From Paenibacillus albidus (GTDB lineage Bacteria; Bacillota; Bacilli; Paenibacillales; Paenibacillaceae), in contig NZ_BMKR01000010.1 of assembly GCF_014644435.1 (NCBI RefSeq), positions 1-64,000 on the forward strand: DNA of 64,000 nucleotides, in the 5' to 3' direction. The notes beneath the pieces are model-generated. The model ran no database searches and was not told where the DNA came from. It saw nothing but the letters and a program-made list of their open reading frames with translations. The position numbers and the translations under genes are program-made. Positions 16,598-24,624 of the stretch are shown one piece after another. How positions within the stretch are numbered: the stretch's first letter is position 1; each line of letters starts with the position of its first letter.

Positions 16598-17392
16598 TCA
16601 CACAATTTGGAACACCGGATGATCCGCGATAAAATGTACCGGCAGATCCGGATATTGCCCGGCCAGCTCCTCTGCCAGAAGCTTCATGCCCGGAGCCTCG
16701 CTTTCGGCATGGCCCAGCATAATTAAGGCCTTATTCCGGCCCTGGTGTACAGCATCCTTTACATACTCGGGCGTCTCCCATTCCGGACCTTCGCCGGCAA
16801 TCACAAGATCCAGCTGGGCCTTGCGGAACAAAGGGATCGCCAGACCTCCGCCTCCCCTGTAACCAACAAGGATTCCTACCCGCTGACAAGGCATCGAGAG
16901 TTTTCCGGCGACACGGACATACGGAATTTGCAGCTTTTGCTTCAAATACGCCGCAATTTCGCCGACCTCCATGGCCGGAAGGGTCAGAATGGAGGCAGCA
17001 CTGTGATGCTCAGCTACATAACCCTCCCACTCCAGCTCCCGCAGCAGTCCTTTTATCACCCCGTCCGGCCTATGGCGGTGCAAGTAATCATGGAACCGAT
17101 AAATCCCCACACCCGAAGAAGCGATAAGACTATTTTTTTGCTCAAATACCGGGTCATCTTCCAGCCAATCCCTATGGTCCTGGTGGCTGAAGTACACCCC
17201 TTCATGCGTAATAATCAGATTGGCTCCCTTGGCGAGGGCCTGTTCGATCACAGCCTGTGACGCGGAAAAGGCGGTCACAATCCCTCGGACCTCACAGTCC
17301 ACATGGCCTGGTTCGAGCTGATCTACCGTGTGCTCCAGAGGTTCTAACCCCACTGTCAGCGATTCCATAATCTGTCCAAAAGATATACTCAT
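16598..17392 (-). CDS. Nif3-like dinuclear metal-centre protein (DUF34)
   Basis: The start at 17392 (MSISFGQIMESLTVGLEPLE) follows GAGAGG; a frame from 17461 adds 23 residues without support. Metal-ligand motifs of the NIF3 family are visible: ANLIITHEGVYFSHQDHRDW near residues 76-95 (family usually HHP/HEG-like), RFHDYLHRHRPDG near 120, and the C-terminal histidine and glutamate in ALIMLGHAESEAPGMKLLAEE. NIF3 proteins bind two metals; their reaction is unsettled. Its place between aguA and the YesS-like regulator is unusual and suggests a role in sugar or sugar-derivative use. Confidence 0.8.
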   Translation of the reverse strand: MSISFGQIMESLTVGLEPLEHTVDQLEPGHVDCEVRGIVTAFSASQAVIEQALAKGANLIITHEGVYFSHQDHRDWLEDDPVFEQKNSLIASSGVGIYRFHDYLHRHRPDGVIKGLLRELEWEGYVAEHHSAASILTLPAMEVGEIAAYLKQKLQIPYVRVAGKLSMPCQRVGILVGYRGGGGLAIPLFRKAQLDLVIAGEGPEWETPEYVKDAVHQGRNKALIMLGHAESEAPGMKLLAEELAGQYPDLPVHFIADHPVFQIV

Positions 17393-17423
17393 CCTAACCT
17401 CTCCCCCGCTTGTGGCCGAAGTC

Positions 17424-17525
17424 TTACTCATTCGGATAGACGAGATCCGAGCCGTATACACCGACGGCCATCACCTTCACAAGCACTTGGATGTCCCCGG
17501 GTTTGCTCATTACGGCTGCCTTCAT
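17424..17525 (-). pseudogene. Remnant of zinc-type alcohol/polyol dehydrogenase N-terminus
   Basis: A 33-codon frame reads MKAAVMSKPGDIQVLVKVMA, then VGVYGSDLVYPNE and a stop. This is the N-terminal strand of medium-chain dehydrogenases (MKAAV...PGD, then VLVKV..VGVCGSD), but the 10-15 residues normally between PGDI and VLVKV are gone, the catalytic cysteine is tyrosine, and the other 300 residues are missing. No convincing ribosome site precedes it. It is a deletion scar of a sorbitol/threonine dehydrogenase-like gene that once stood in this operon. Confidence 0.75.
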
Positions 17526-17589
17526 AGTCAGAGGAATGTTGTCTCGCTTGCCGTCACCTGCGGCTCTTCTCCCATGTTCAGTCCCCCTC

Positions 17590-19674
17590 CTAATAAATCG
17601 TCCGCTGTTGTTGATCCTCTATGCCGCTCTTGCGATAGAAATAGGTATTGATTTTGTCCCGCCACTCCTTGGCATGTTCGGCCTGCTCCAGCAAACGTTC
17701 CTCGACCTGAAGATAAAGCCCTTCCTCCATCCGTCCTTGGAGCGTCTGCCAGGAAGCCAGCAGTTCAGCTGCCCGCTCTGCACCCTCAAAATGAGTATCA
17801 TAAATATGCTGAATGACCGTTTTGCCGGAATGAAGCACATGGGTATAAGGAACATGGTGAAAGAACAGCAGCAGCTCATCGGGACAATCTTCAAGTGATT
17901 CATATCGCTCAGCGTTCGGCCCCATATACTGGGCGCTGTAGCCTGTTCCTGACCGTACGGTCCGGTCTACACCCATGCCCCGGTTATCGGCAAAGTGATA
18001 AGTTCCCCAAGGCGAATATTCGTAGCCATCCACATTCGGTCCATAGTGATGGTCCGGATTAATCATCCAGCCTACGCCGAGCGGTGCTGTATAAGATTCA
18101 TAAATGCTCCAGGAATCAAGCAGTATCCGGGTAACCGTGTCCAGCACCGCCGGATCAGAACCGAAGGTAAGGCGGGCCCATTCCTCTGCGATACACTCCG
18201 CAGACAGCTCCGGATTCCAGGCCAGTCTTCCGTAGCCGTACAGGTTGGCCTGTGCCAGCAAATGTCCGGTCCAATTCAGGTCATCCCCGACATTCGAGAC
18301 TGCGGCCACTCCGCTGTATCGGTTGTTCCAGATTGAGCCGTCCACAACATGTTTGACAGGAGCATCTTCTTCTCCTTTGGCATACGTGTTGAATTCCAGG
18401 ACCTCTTTCCACTGGGGGACCAGGTAGCAGACATGACGCTGCTGTCCGGTATATTCCTGGGCAATCTGAAATTCAATCACCTGATTCGTCTGCTGAAGGG
18501 CTCCGAACAGCGGAGATACCGGCTCCCTGACCTGAAAATCCATAGGTCCATTCTTGATCTGCAGAATCACATTGGTATGAAACCTGCCGTCCAGCGGCTT
18601 AAAATGATCGTAGGCCGCCCGGGCCCGGTCGGTCTTGCGGTCACGCCAATCCTGCTTGCAGTTATATACGAAGCAACGCCAGATCACCAGTCCGCCGAAC
18701 GGCTCAAGCGCTTCAGCCAGCATGTTGGCGCCGTCCGCATGATCCCGGCCATACGTAAACGGCCCCGGCCGGTTCTCCGAGTCGGCCTTGACCACAAAGC
18801 CGCCGAAATCGGGAATCGCTGCATAGATCCCGGCAGCTTTGCCGCGCCACCATGATCGTACTTCCGGATCCAGCGGATCGGCTGTTCCCAGTTCCCCGCC
18901 CTGCAAAGGACTGGCAAAATTAACACTGAGATACAGACGGATGCCATACACTCTGAAAATGTCGGCAATGTTCGAAATATCGGGCAGATAAGCCGGTGAA
19001 ATAAATAAGGTCTCCTGTTCATGCACATTCACATTATTAACAGCAATCGCGTTGATCCCGACAGAGGACATCATTCTGGCATAATCACGGAGCCGCTGCG
19101 GGTTGTCCAGAAAGCGGTTGTGCTTGTAAAAAAAAGAATGGCCCGCGTATCCCCGTTCAATACTCCCGTCAAAGTTATCCCAATGATTGATCATCCTGAG
19201 CTTGTTCGCCGGATTGACCACCTCATCAAAGGCCTCATTCCCGGTTGAGGTCTTGGCCAGCCGGAGCAGATGAAATACACCATACAGCACTCCGATGGGG
19301 GAAGAGGCTCCAACCGCAATGCAATGATTCTCGCGGCTCTTGCGGATGGCATATCCTTCCGGCCCTACAGCACGAATGGTCTGTTCATCAAACACGTTCT
19401 GAATCCGTTCATTTCCGCCCTGAAAGGTACCTATAGCAACACAGGCTCCGCCCGGCTCCGCTGCATTGGCCACTGCGATGCCCAGCATCGAAGCCATCCC
19501 GCGTCTGTATTCCTGGGCGGCAGCCTGAAGAGTCTCATTCTCTTCCACAATGTACAACGCTCCGTAATATTCCAAGTCCGAGGCAGTGCTGCCCCCAAAC
19601 TGCTGCCGGGGATAGCCCAGCCAAGCCTCATAGCCGCTGCCTCGTATCTTCGTTTGTCCGCCTGCATCTCTCAT
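17590..19674 (-). CDS. aguA: GH67 alpha-glucuronidase
   Basis: A 694-residue protein without signal peptide, the normal size of intracellular GH67 enzymes, which remove 4-O-methylglucuronic acid from the end of imported aldouronates. Family sequences run throughout: [20 protein letters not shown] at about residues 160-180, [12 protein letters not shown] with Glu300, YDHFKPLDG with Asp356, and [12 protein letters not shown] with Glu384. Asp356 and Glu384 are 28 residues apart, as are the catalytic pair of characterised GH67 enzymes; Glu300 is the likely proton donor, with less certainty. GGAGGAG precedes the start. It heads the minus-strand operon that runs into the Nif3-like and YesS-like genes. 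Confidence 0.93.
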   Translation of the reverse strand: MRDAGGQTKIRGSGYEAWLGYPRQQFGGSTASDLEYYGALYIVEENETLQAAAQEYRRGMASMLGIAVANAAEPGGACVAIGTFQGGNERIQNVFDEQTIRAVGPEGYAIRKSRENHCIAVGASSPIGVLYGVFHLLRLAKTSTGNEAFDEVVNPANKLRMINHWDNFDGSIERGYAGHSFFYKHNRFLDNPQRLRDYARMMSSVGINAIAVNNVNVHEQETLFISPAYLPDISNIADIFRVYGIRLYLSVNFASPLQGGELGTADPLDPEVRSWWRGKAAGIYAAIPDFGGFVVKADSENRPGPFTYGRDHADGANMLAEALEPFGGLVIWRCFVYNCKQDWRDRKTDRARAAYDHFKPLDGRFHTNVILQIKNGPMDFQVREPVSPLFGALQQTNQVIEFQIAQEYTGQQRHVCYLVPQWKEVLEFNTYAKGEEDAPVKHVVDGSIWNNRYSGVAAVSNVGDDLNWTGHLLAQANLYGYGRLAWNPELSAECIAEEWARLTFGSDPAVLDTVTRILLDSWSIYESYTAPLGVGWMINPDHHYGPNVDGYEYSPWGTYHFADNRGMGVDRTVRSGTGYSAQYMGPNAERYESLEDCPDELLLFFHHVPYTHVLHSGKTVIQHIYDTHFEGAERAAELLASWQTLQGRMEEGLYLQVEERLLEQAEHAKEWRDKINTYFYRKSGIEDQQQRTIY

Positions 19675-19712
19675 GCTGAATTCTCCTCCATTATCCTCGT
19701 TAATTGATCTCG

Positions 19713-19726
19713 ATCAAACGCTTACA
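19713..19726 (-). promoter_or_regulatory. Possible cre (CcpA) half-conserved site before aguA
   Basis: The minus strand reads TGTAAGCGTTTGAT. Eleven of 14 positions fit the cre consensus TGWAANCGNTNWCA, with all mismatches at the 3' end. It lies 39 bases upstream of the aguA start, a place for carbon catabolite repression. Confidence 0.4.
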
Positions 19727-19889
19727 TAATCATCGGCCGGGACCACATTTCATCCCTGATTCTTCTCCATCCTAGCATGCACTGAACCATGAAGCCCATT
19801 TCCAAATCCAGCAGAAATTTACCCAAATCGGGCTGGAGGCTGATATACTGGATAAAAAGTAAGCCTTTACAATTTAGGGAGGACTGGTT

Positions 19890-20792
19890 ATGGTTTCTGC
19901 TTTCATCACGCCTGCGCTGGGTCAAACCATCAGTGAAACAATCATTCCCGATGTAAAAACCACGCTTAATCTGTTCGGTATGCATATCCGGAAAGTGAGC
20001 GGAGAATGGGATTACCCCATTCATGCCCATCCGCAATACGAATTCAACTATCTGCTTGAAGGTGAACAACTGATTACGGTGAATAACCGCCGCTATCTGC
20101 AGAAAGCCGGAGATTTGGTGCTGCTGAGACCCGGTGAATTTCATTCCAGCCAAAGCGGCAATCAGCAGCCCTTTATTTATTTCTGCATTCATTTTGATAT
20201 CGATGATCGAATATTGAATTCCTTATTAAGCCGTCTGGATCACGTGCTGTTTGAAGCCAGCAGCAGTATCACCAAGAGAATCGGGCCTGTTCTGGGCAAG
20301 CTGGTGGAGATCTCGAGCAAGGTGTCCGGAGATATGAGCATGCTCCAGCGCATGCGGCTGCAATCGGCCGTCTTTGAACTGCTTGGTCATCTATGGGAGG
20401 CTTTCTCCGTAGAGGGTAATTTATCGTCGACCACCTATGAGAAAGTAGAGCTGGCACATCAAATCCACAACCGGCTTCAGGGGCTGGTGTACCAGCACTT
20501 CAAAGCGGAAACGCCTGGCGAAAGACGTCATGGCATTGATGACATTGCTGCCGATTTGGGGATCAGCGTATCTCACTGCAACAGAGTGTTCCGGCAGGTG
20601 TATGGCATTTCCCCCCGGATCTTTCTGTCAGAGCAGATGCAACATGAAGCCAAAGTGCTGCTTGACGACCCGCGCCTGTCCATCAGCCAGATCTCCGCTA
20701 TTCTAGGCTACCGCGATATTGCCCATTTCAGCCGTCAGTTCAAACGCTGGTGCGGACAATCTCCGCGTGAATACCGCAGCGCTACTGTTTGA
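19890..20792 (+). CDS. AraC-family regulator with cupin sensor
   Basis: Three hundred residues in two parts. Residues 30-110 form a small beta-barrel (YPIHAHPQYEFNYLLEGEQL, then LLRPGEFHSSQ), the cupin fold that binds a sugar in AraC proteins. Residues 200-300 are two helix-turn-helix units (DIAADLGISVSHCNRVFRQV; ISQISAILGYRDIAHFSRQF). AGGGAGG precedes the start. It is divergent from aguA and its stop overlaps the GntR gene's 3' end by 11 bases. It probably controls aguA or the neighbouring uronate genes; the inducer is unknown. Confidence 0.88.
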   Translation: MVSAFITPALGQTISETIIPDVKTTLNLFGMHIRKVSGEWDYPIHAHPQYEFNYLLEGEQLITVNNRRYLQKAGDLVLLRPGEFHSSQSGNQQPFIYFCIHFDIDDRILNSLLSRLDHVLFEASSSITKRIGPVLGKLVEISSKVSGDMSMLQRMRLQSAVFELLGHLWEAFSVEGNLSSTTYEKVELAHQIHNRLQGLVYQHFKAETPGERRHGIDDIAADLGISVSHCNRVFRQVYGISPRIFLSEQMQHEAKVLLDDPRLSISQISAILGYRDIAHFSRQFKRWCGQSPREYRSATV

Positions 20793-21459
20793 TGTACTGC
20801 GTGTAAGGTTCCTGAAAATCAATAAAACGGATATCTGAACGCAGGTGATGATGCAGAAGCTCGTCAATCCGCCCCTCTTCTCCCCCGACAATACAATCCA
20901 GTATGAATTGGTGCTCTTGCTGGATCTCCTTCAGTTTGTCTTTCTTCAGCATATGCAGCTTCCGGTAGCGGACATAATGCACATTGAACTGCTGGATCAG
21001 CTCCCAGAGAAACTCGCGGCCAGCCAGTATAAACATCGTTTTGTGGAATTCGTCGTCCAGCTCCAGGAAAGCATCCGTATTCTCCGGCTCATCAATGCAT
21101 TGCAGCTGCCGCAGCAGATTATCTTTAAGCACATGGAGGTCCTTCAGCGGAATGCCGCGCATGAGTTCCTTCATGATTTCTTTTTCCAGCGCATAACGCA
21201 AATAGATGATTTGCTCGACCGACTCCAGGTCAATATAGGACACGATGTTCCCTTTTTTGGGATAGATATGAATATAATCCTCCAGGGACAGCTGCTTGAG
21301 AATATCCCGGATAGGCGTACGGGACAGCTGATAACGCTCTGAAAGCGCCGTTTCGCTGATGATTGTGCCCGGCGTAAGCCGCAGCGACAATATCTCTTCC
21401 TTCAGCTGATTCATGATTTCTTTTTTGAAAACCATTGACTCTTCCAACTTTCTGGGCAT
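20782..21459 (-). CDS. GntR-family (FadR subfamily) regulator of uronate genes
   Basis: From the start at 21459 (MPRKLEESMVFKKE) the protein has 225 residues; an ATG at 21435 has a better ribosome site, while a frame from 21555 is too long. The winged helix includes LRLTPGTIISETALSERYQL and SRTPIRDILKQLS, and the C-terminal FadR helical bundle includes LELDDEFHKTMFILAG with metal- or ligand-binding acidic and histidine residues. It stands divergent from uxuA, with an 18-bp palindrome between them, so it most likely represses uxuAB and responds to a hexuronate-pathway intermediate. Confidence 0.88.
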   Translation of the reverse strand: MPRKLEESMVFKKEIMNQLKEEILSLRLTPGTIISETALSERYQLSRTPIRDILKQLSLEDYIHIYPKKGNIVSYIDLESVEQIIYLRYALEKEIMKELMRGIPLKDLHVLKDNLLRQLQCIDEPENTDAFLELDDEFHKTMFILAGREFLWELIQQFNVHYVRYRKLHMLKKDKLKEIQQEHQFILDCIVGGEEGRIDELLHHHLRSDIRFIDFQEPYTQYIKQ

Positions 21460-21564
21460 TTTTCCACGAGGCAGGAACCAGTGGTTCGTTTGTTTATTAT
21501 AAAGAAATTTGGCCGGAAATGCATTGACAAAGCAAAACCTGTATTTTATGATCAAGCTGAAAGT

Positions 21565-21582
21565 AATCTTGTATACAAGATT
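21565..21582. promoter_or_regulatory. Palindromic operator for GntR-type repressor
   Basis: AATCTTGTATACAAGATT is a perfect 18-bp palindrome. It shares the core CTTGTATACAAG with the B. subtilis GntR operator. A second TGTATACA core lies at 21657-21664, 27 bases before the uxuA start codon. Both sit between the divergent GntR and uxuA genes. Confidence 0.8.
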
Positions 21583-21690
21583 TTAGTTTATTTATTCCTG
21601 CTTAGCTCAGTAAACCAGTTGTAAAGCTCTTATTGTATGATCAGACATGTATAGTTTGTATACATGATCCATTCGGAGGAGGAACAGACA

Positions 21691-22767
21691 ATGAAGATGA
21701 CTTGGAGATGGTATGGCGAGGGAAACGACAATATTACCCTTGACCATATCCGGCAAATTCCCGGTGTCATGGGGATTGTATGGTCGCTGCATCATAAAGT
21801 GGCCGGTGAAGTGTGGGAAATGGAAGAGATCCAAAAGGTAGCGGACCAAATTACGGCCAAGGGCTTCAGCACCGCCGTGGTGGAGAGCGTCAACGTTCAC
21901 GATGATATCAAAATCGGGCTACCCACCCGGGACAAATACATTGATATTTACATTGATACGATCCGCAAGCTGGCAAGTGTAGGTGTTAAGGTTATCTGCT
22001 ACAATTTCATGCCTGTCTTCGACTGGACACGCACCGAGCTGTACAAGGAGCTGCCGGACGGGTCCAATGCCCTATTTTATGAAAAGGCTGCCATTACCGA
22101 CAACCCGCGTGAAATGGTGGACCGGATTCTCAAGGGAGCCGGTGAATTTACGATGCCGGGCTGGGAGCCGGAACGTCTGGCCAAGCTGGATGAGCTGTTC
22201 GCCTCTTACGCCGATGTTACGGAAGATAAACTGTTTGAGAACCTGAAATACTTCCTGGAGCGCATTATCCCCGTCTGTGAGGAAGTAGATATCAAAATGG
22301 CTATTCACCCTGACGATCCGGCCTGGCCGATCTTTGGTCTGCCGCGCATCATCCGCAGCCGGGATACCATCCGCCGTTTGCTGGACATGGTGGACAGTCC
22401 GTATAATGGCCTGACCTTCTGTACAGGTTCCCTCGGCACCAATCCCGGCAATGACCTGCCGGCGATGATCCGCGAGTTCCACGACCGCATTTATTTTGCT
22501 CATATCCGCAATGTAAAAGTGTTCGAGAACGGCGACTTTATCGAGGTGTCACACCGCGGCCGGGACGGAAGTGTAGATGTGCCTGAAGTAGTCAAGGCCT
22601 ACCATGAGAGTGGATTCACCGGATATGTGCGTCCGGACCACGGAAGACATTTATGGGGAGAAGAGAAGAATTGCCGCCCTGGATACGGGTTGTATGACAG
22701 AGCCATGGGTATTATGTATCTTCTCGGGGTTTGGGACAGTCTGGATAACCTTGAAGGAGTGAAATAA
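21691..22767 (+). CDS. uxuA: Mannonate dehydratase
   Basis: The start at 21691 (MKMTWRWYGEGNDNITLDHI) has GGAGGAGG just upstream; a frame from 21664 would add nine residues before the ribosome site. The 358-residue length and sequence match UxuA, a TIM-barrel enzyme that dehydrates D-mannonate to 2-keto-3-deoxygluconate. Visible marks are IPGVMGIVWSLHHKVAGEVW, MAIHPDDPAWPIFGLPRI with metal-ligand histidine and aspartate, FCTGSLGTNPGNDLP and YVRPDHGRHLWGE. The uxuB start follows its stop with no gap, so the two are one operon downstream of the GntR operator. Confidence 0.95.
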   Translation: MKMTWRWYGEGNDNITLDHIRQIPGVMGIVWSLHHKVAGEVWEMEEIQKVADQITAKGFSTAVVESVNVHDDIKIGLPTRDKYIDIYIDTIRKLASVGVKVICYNFMPVFDWTRTELYKELPDGSNALFYEKAAITDNPREMVDRILKGAGEFTMPGWEPERLAKLDELFASYADVTEDKLFENLKYFLERIIPVCEEVDIKMAIHPDDPAWPIFGLPRIIRSRDTIRRLLDMVDSPYNGLTFCTGSLGTNPGNDLPAMIREFHDRIYFAHIRNVKVFENGDFIEVSHRGRDGSVDVPEVVKAYHESGFTGYVRPDHGRHLWGEEKNCRPGYGLYDRAMGIMYLLGVWDSLDNLEGVK

Positions 22768-24414
22768 ATGTTGCGCCTGAACAGAGCCGGTCTTGCGGAT
22801 ACACAAGCCTGGGAAGCTGCCGGAATTCAGCTGCCGGGCTTCGATTATGATACCGTAGCCCAGAATACCTTGTCCGCCCCGGAATGGATTCATTTTGGCG
22901 CAGGCAATATCTTCAGAGGATTTGTTGCTAACGCCCATCAAAAGCTGCTGGACAGCGGCAAAGCAAACACCGGCATCATCGCGGCTGAAACCTTTGATTA
23001 TGAGATGATCGACAAGGCTTACCGGCCTTATGATAATTTGACCTTGCTCGTACTGATGAATGCGCGCGGCGATTTGATCAAGAAAGTGATTGGCAGCATT
23101 ACGGAAGCCATTACCGCAGACCCGAACCGCGAGGCGGATTACACCCGGCTGATCGAAGTGTTCGAGAATCCGAGTCTTCAGCTGGCCAGCTTCACGATCA
23201 CCGAAAAAGGATATTCACTGTTTGGCCCCGGCGGCCAGTACCTCTCCGTCGTGGAACAGGATCTTGCGAACGGTCCGGAGCATCCGGTCCACGCCATGAG
23301 CATCGCCGCTTCGCTTGCCTACCGGCGGTATCTGAAAGGCGGTTACCCCATGACCTTTGTCAGCATGGATAACTGCTCCCACAATGGCGACAAGCTGAAG
23401 CACGGCATCCTTACCGTCGCCAAAGAATGGGCCAAAAAGGGGTTGGTCGAAGACGGATTTGTTGCCTATCTGGAAGATGAGCGCAAAATCACCTTCCCGC
23501 TTACCATGATCGACAAAATCACACCGCGCCCGTCCCAAAGCGTGCAGGCTGCACTGCTGGAACAAGGAATCGGCGGCATGGACGTCATTGTTACCTCCAA
23601 AAATACATATACGGCTCCTTTCGTAAATGCGGAGGTAAGTGAATATTTGGTCATTGAAGACAAGTTCACGAACGGCCGGCCGGCGCTGGAGCAAGCGGGC
23701 ATTATCTTCACCGACCGTGACACGGTCAACCAAGTCGAGACGATGAAGGTCACCACCTGCCTTAATCCGCTGCATACTGCACTGGCCGTTTCAGGCTGCC
23801 TGCTCGGGTATACACTGATTGCGGACGAGATGAAGGATCCTGTACTGCGGAGGTTCGTGGAGATGATAGGATATACGGAAGGCCTGCCGGTTGTTGTAGA
23901 CCCCGGCATCCTGAGTCCCAAGCAGTTCCTGGACGAGGTGCTGCAGGAAAGATTCGCCAATCCGTTCATCCCCGACACACCGCAGCGGATTGCTACAGAC
24001 ACCTCGCAAAAAGTAGGCATCCGTTTCGGCGAAACAATCAAAGCATATATCCGGCGGGATGATCTTGATCCGGTGCAGCTGAGCGCGATTCCGCTCGCGA
24101 TCGCCGTCTGGTGCCGCTATCTGCTTGGTTTGGATGATGAAGGCCAGACATTCACCTTGAGTCCCGACCCTTTACTGGAATCACTGCAAGCCCGTCTGCA
24201 GGAGGTCACTCTCGGGGACAAGGGCCAGAAAGCGGCAGCGGCTGTACAGTCCATTTTGCATGATGAGGCTATTTTTGGCATGGATCTGTATGCAACGGGT
24301 CTGGGCGGCAAAATTGAGACGATGTTCACCGAAATGCTGGCCGGCCCCCATGCCGTTCGTGCCACCCTTGAGAAGTATGTCGTACAGGAGGCACCTACCA
24401 CAATCAGCGGTTGA
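22768..24414 (+). CDS. uxuB: Fructuronate reductase, mannitol dehydrogenase family
   Basis: At 548 residues this belongs to the long-chain mannitol dehydrogenase family. The N-terminal NAD-binding part contains WIHFGAGNIFRGFVANAHQ (about residues 33-51), FTITEKGY and FVSMDNCSHNGDKL. The C-terminal part has the conserved catalytic lysine region ITPRPSQ and FVNAEVSEYLVIEDKF. Paired with uxuA it is best read as UxuB, reducing D-fructuronate to D-mannonate with NADH, although mannitol or tagaturonate reductases share the fold. Its ATG immediately follows the uxuA stop. Confidence 0.9.
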   Translation: MLRLNRAGLADTQAWEAAGIQLPGFDYDTVAQNTLSAPEWIHFGAGNIFRGFVANAHQKLLDSGKANTGIIAAETFDYEMIDKAYRPYDNLTLLVLMNARGDLIKKVIGSITEAITADPNREADYTRLIEVFENPSLQLASFTITEKGYSLFGPGGQYLSVVEQDLANGPEHPVHAMSIAASLAYRRYLKGGYPMTFVSMDNCSHNGDKLKHGILTVAKEWAKKGLVEDGFVAYLEDERKITFPLTMIDKITPRPSQSVQAALLEQGIGGMDVIVTSKNTYTAPFVNAEVSEYLVIEDKFTNGRPALEQAGIIFTDRDTVNQVETMKVTTCLNPLHTALAVSGCLLGYTLIADEMKDPVLRRFVEMIGYTEGLPVVVDPGILSPKQFLDEVLQERFANPFIPDTPQRIATDTSQKVGIRFGETIKAYIRRDDLDPVQLSAIPLAIAVWCRYLLGLDDEGQTFTLSPDPLLESLQARLQEVTLGDKGQKAAAAVQSILHDEAIFGMDLYATGLGGKIETMFTEMLAGPHAVRATLEKYVVQEAPTTISG

Positions 24415-24417
24415 CTT

Positions 24418-24446
24418 GGTCCCGGCAACAACTCGTCACCGGGACC
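24418..24446 (+). other. Strong stem-loop after uxuB
   Basis: GGTCCCGG and CCGGGACC flank a 13-base loop directly after the uxuB stop. It may stabilise the 3' end or act as a weak terminator, but no T-run follows. Confidence 0.5.
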
Positions 24447-24624
24447 GGCTGTGCAAGGAAGTGGACTCAGGGGATCTCGAGGGTCAATGGATCATTTAGC
24501 GGCTCCTGAGTCCGTCTGACCAGAAAAATGAGCTTTTTACGCCAAATAACGTTTCTACGGTCCGTTCATTCTGTCAACAGCTTATTTTTAGGTTGAGCCA
24601 TAATAGAAAGGAAGCTTATCCTCC

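Noticed and set aside
24415..24624. Search for a riboswitch or promoter between uxuB and the GH2 gene.
   Set aside because: Only a stem-loop directly after uxuB was found; no convincing -35/-10 pair or aptamer motif.
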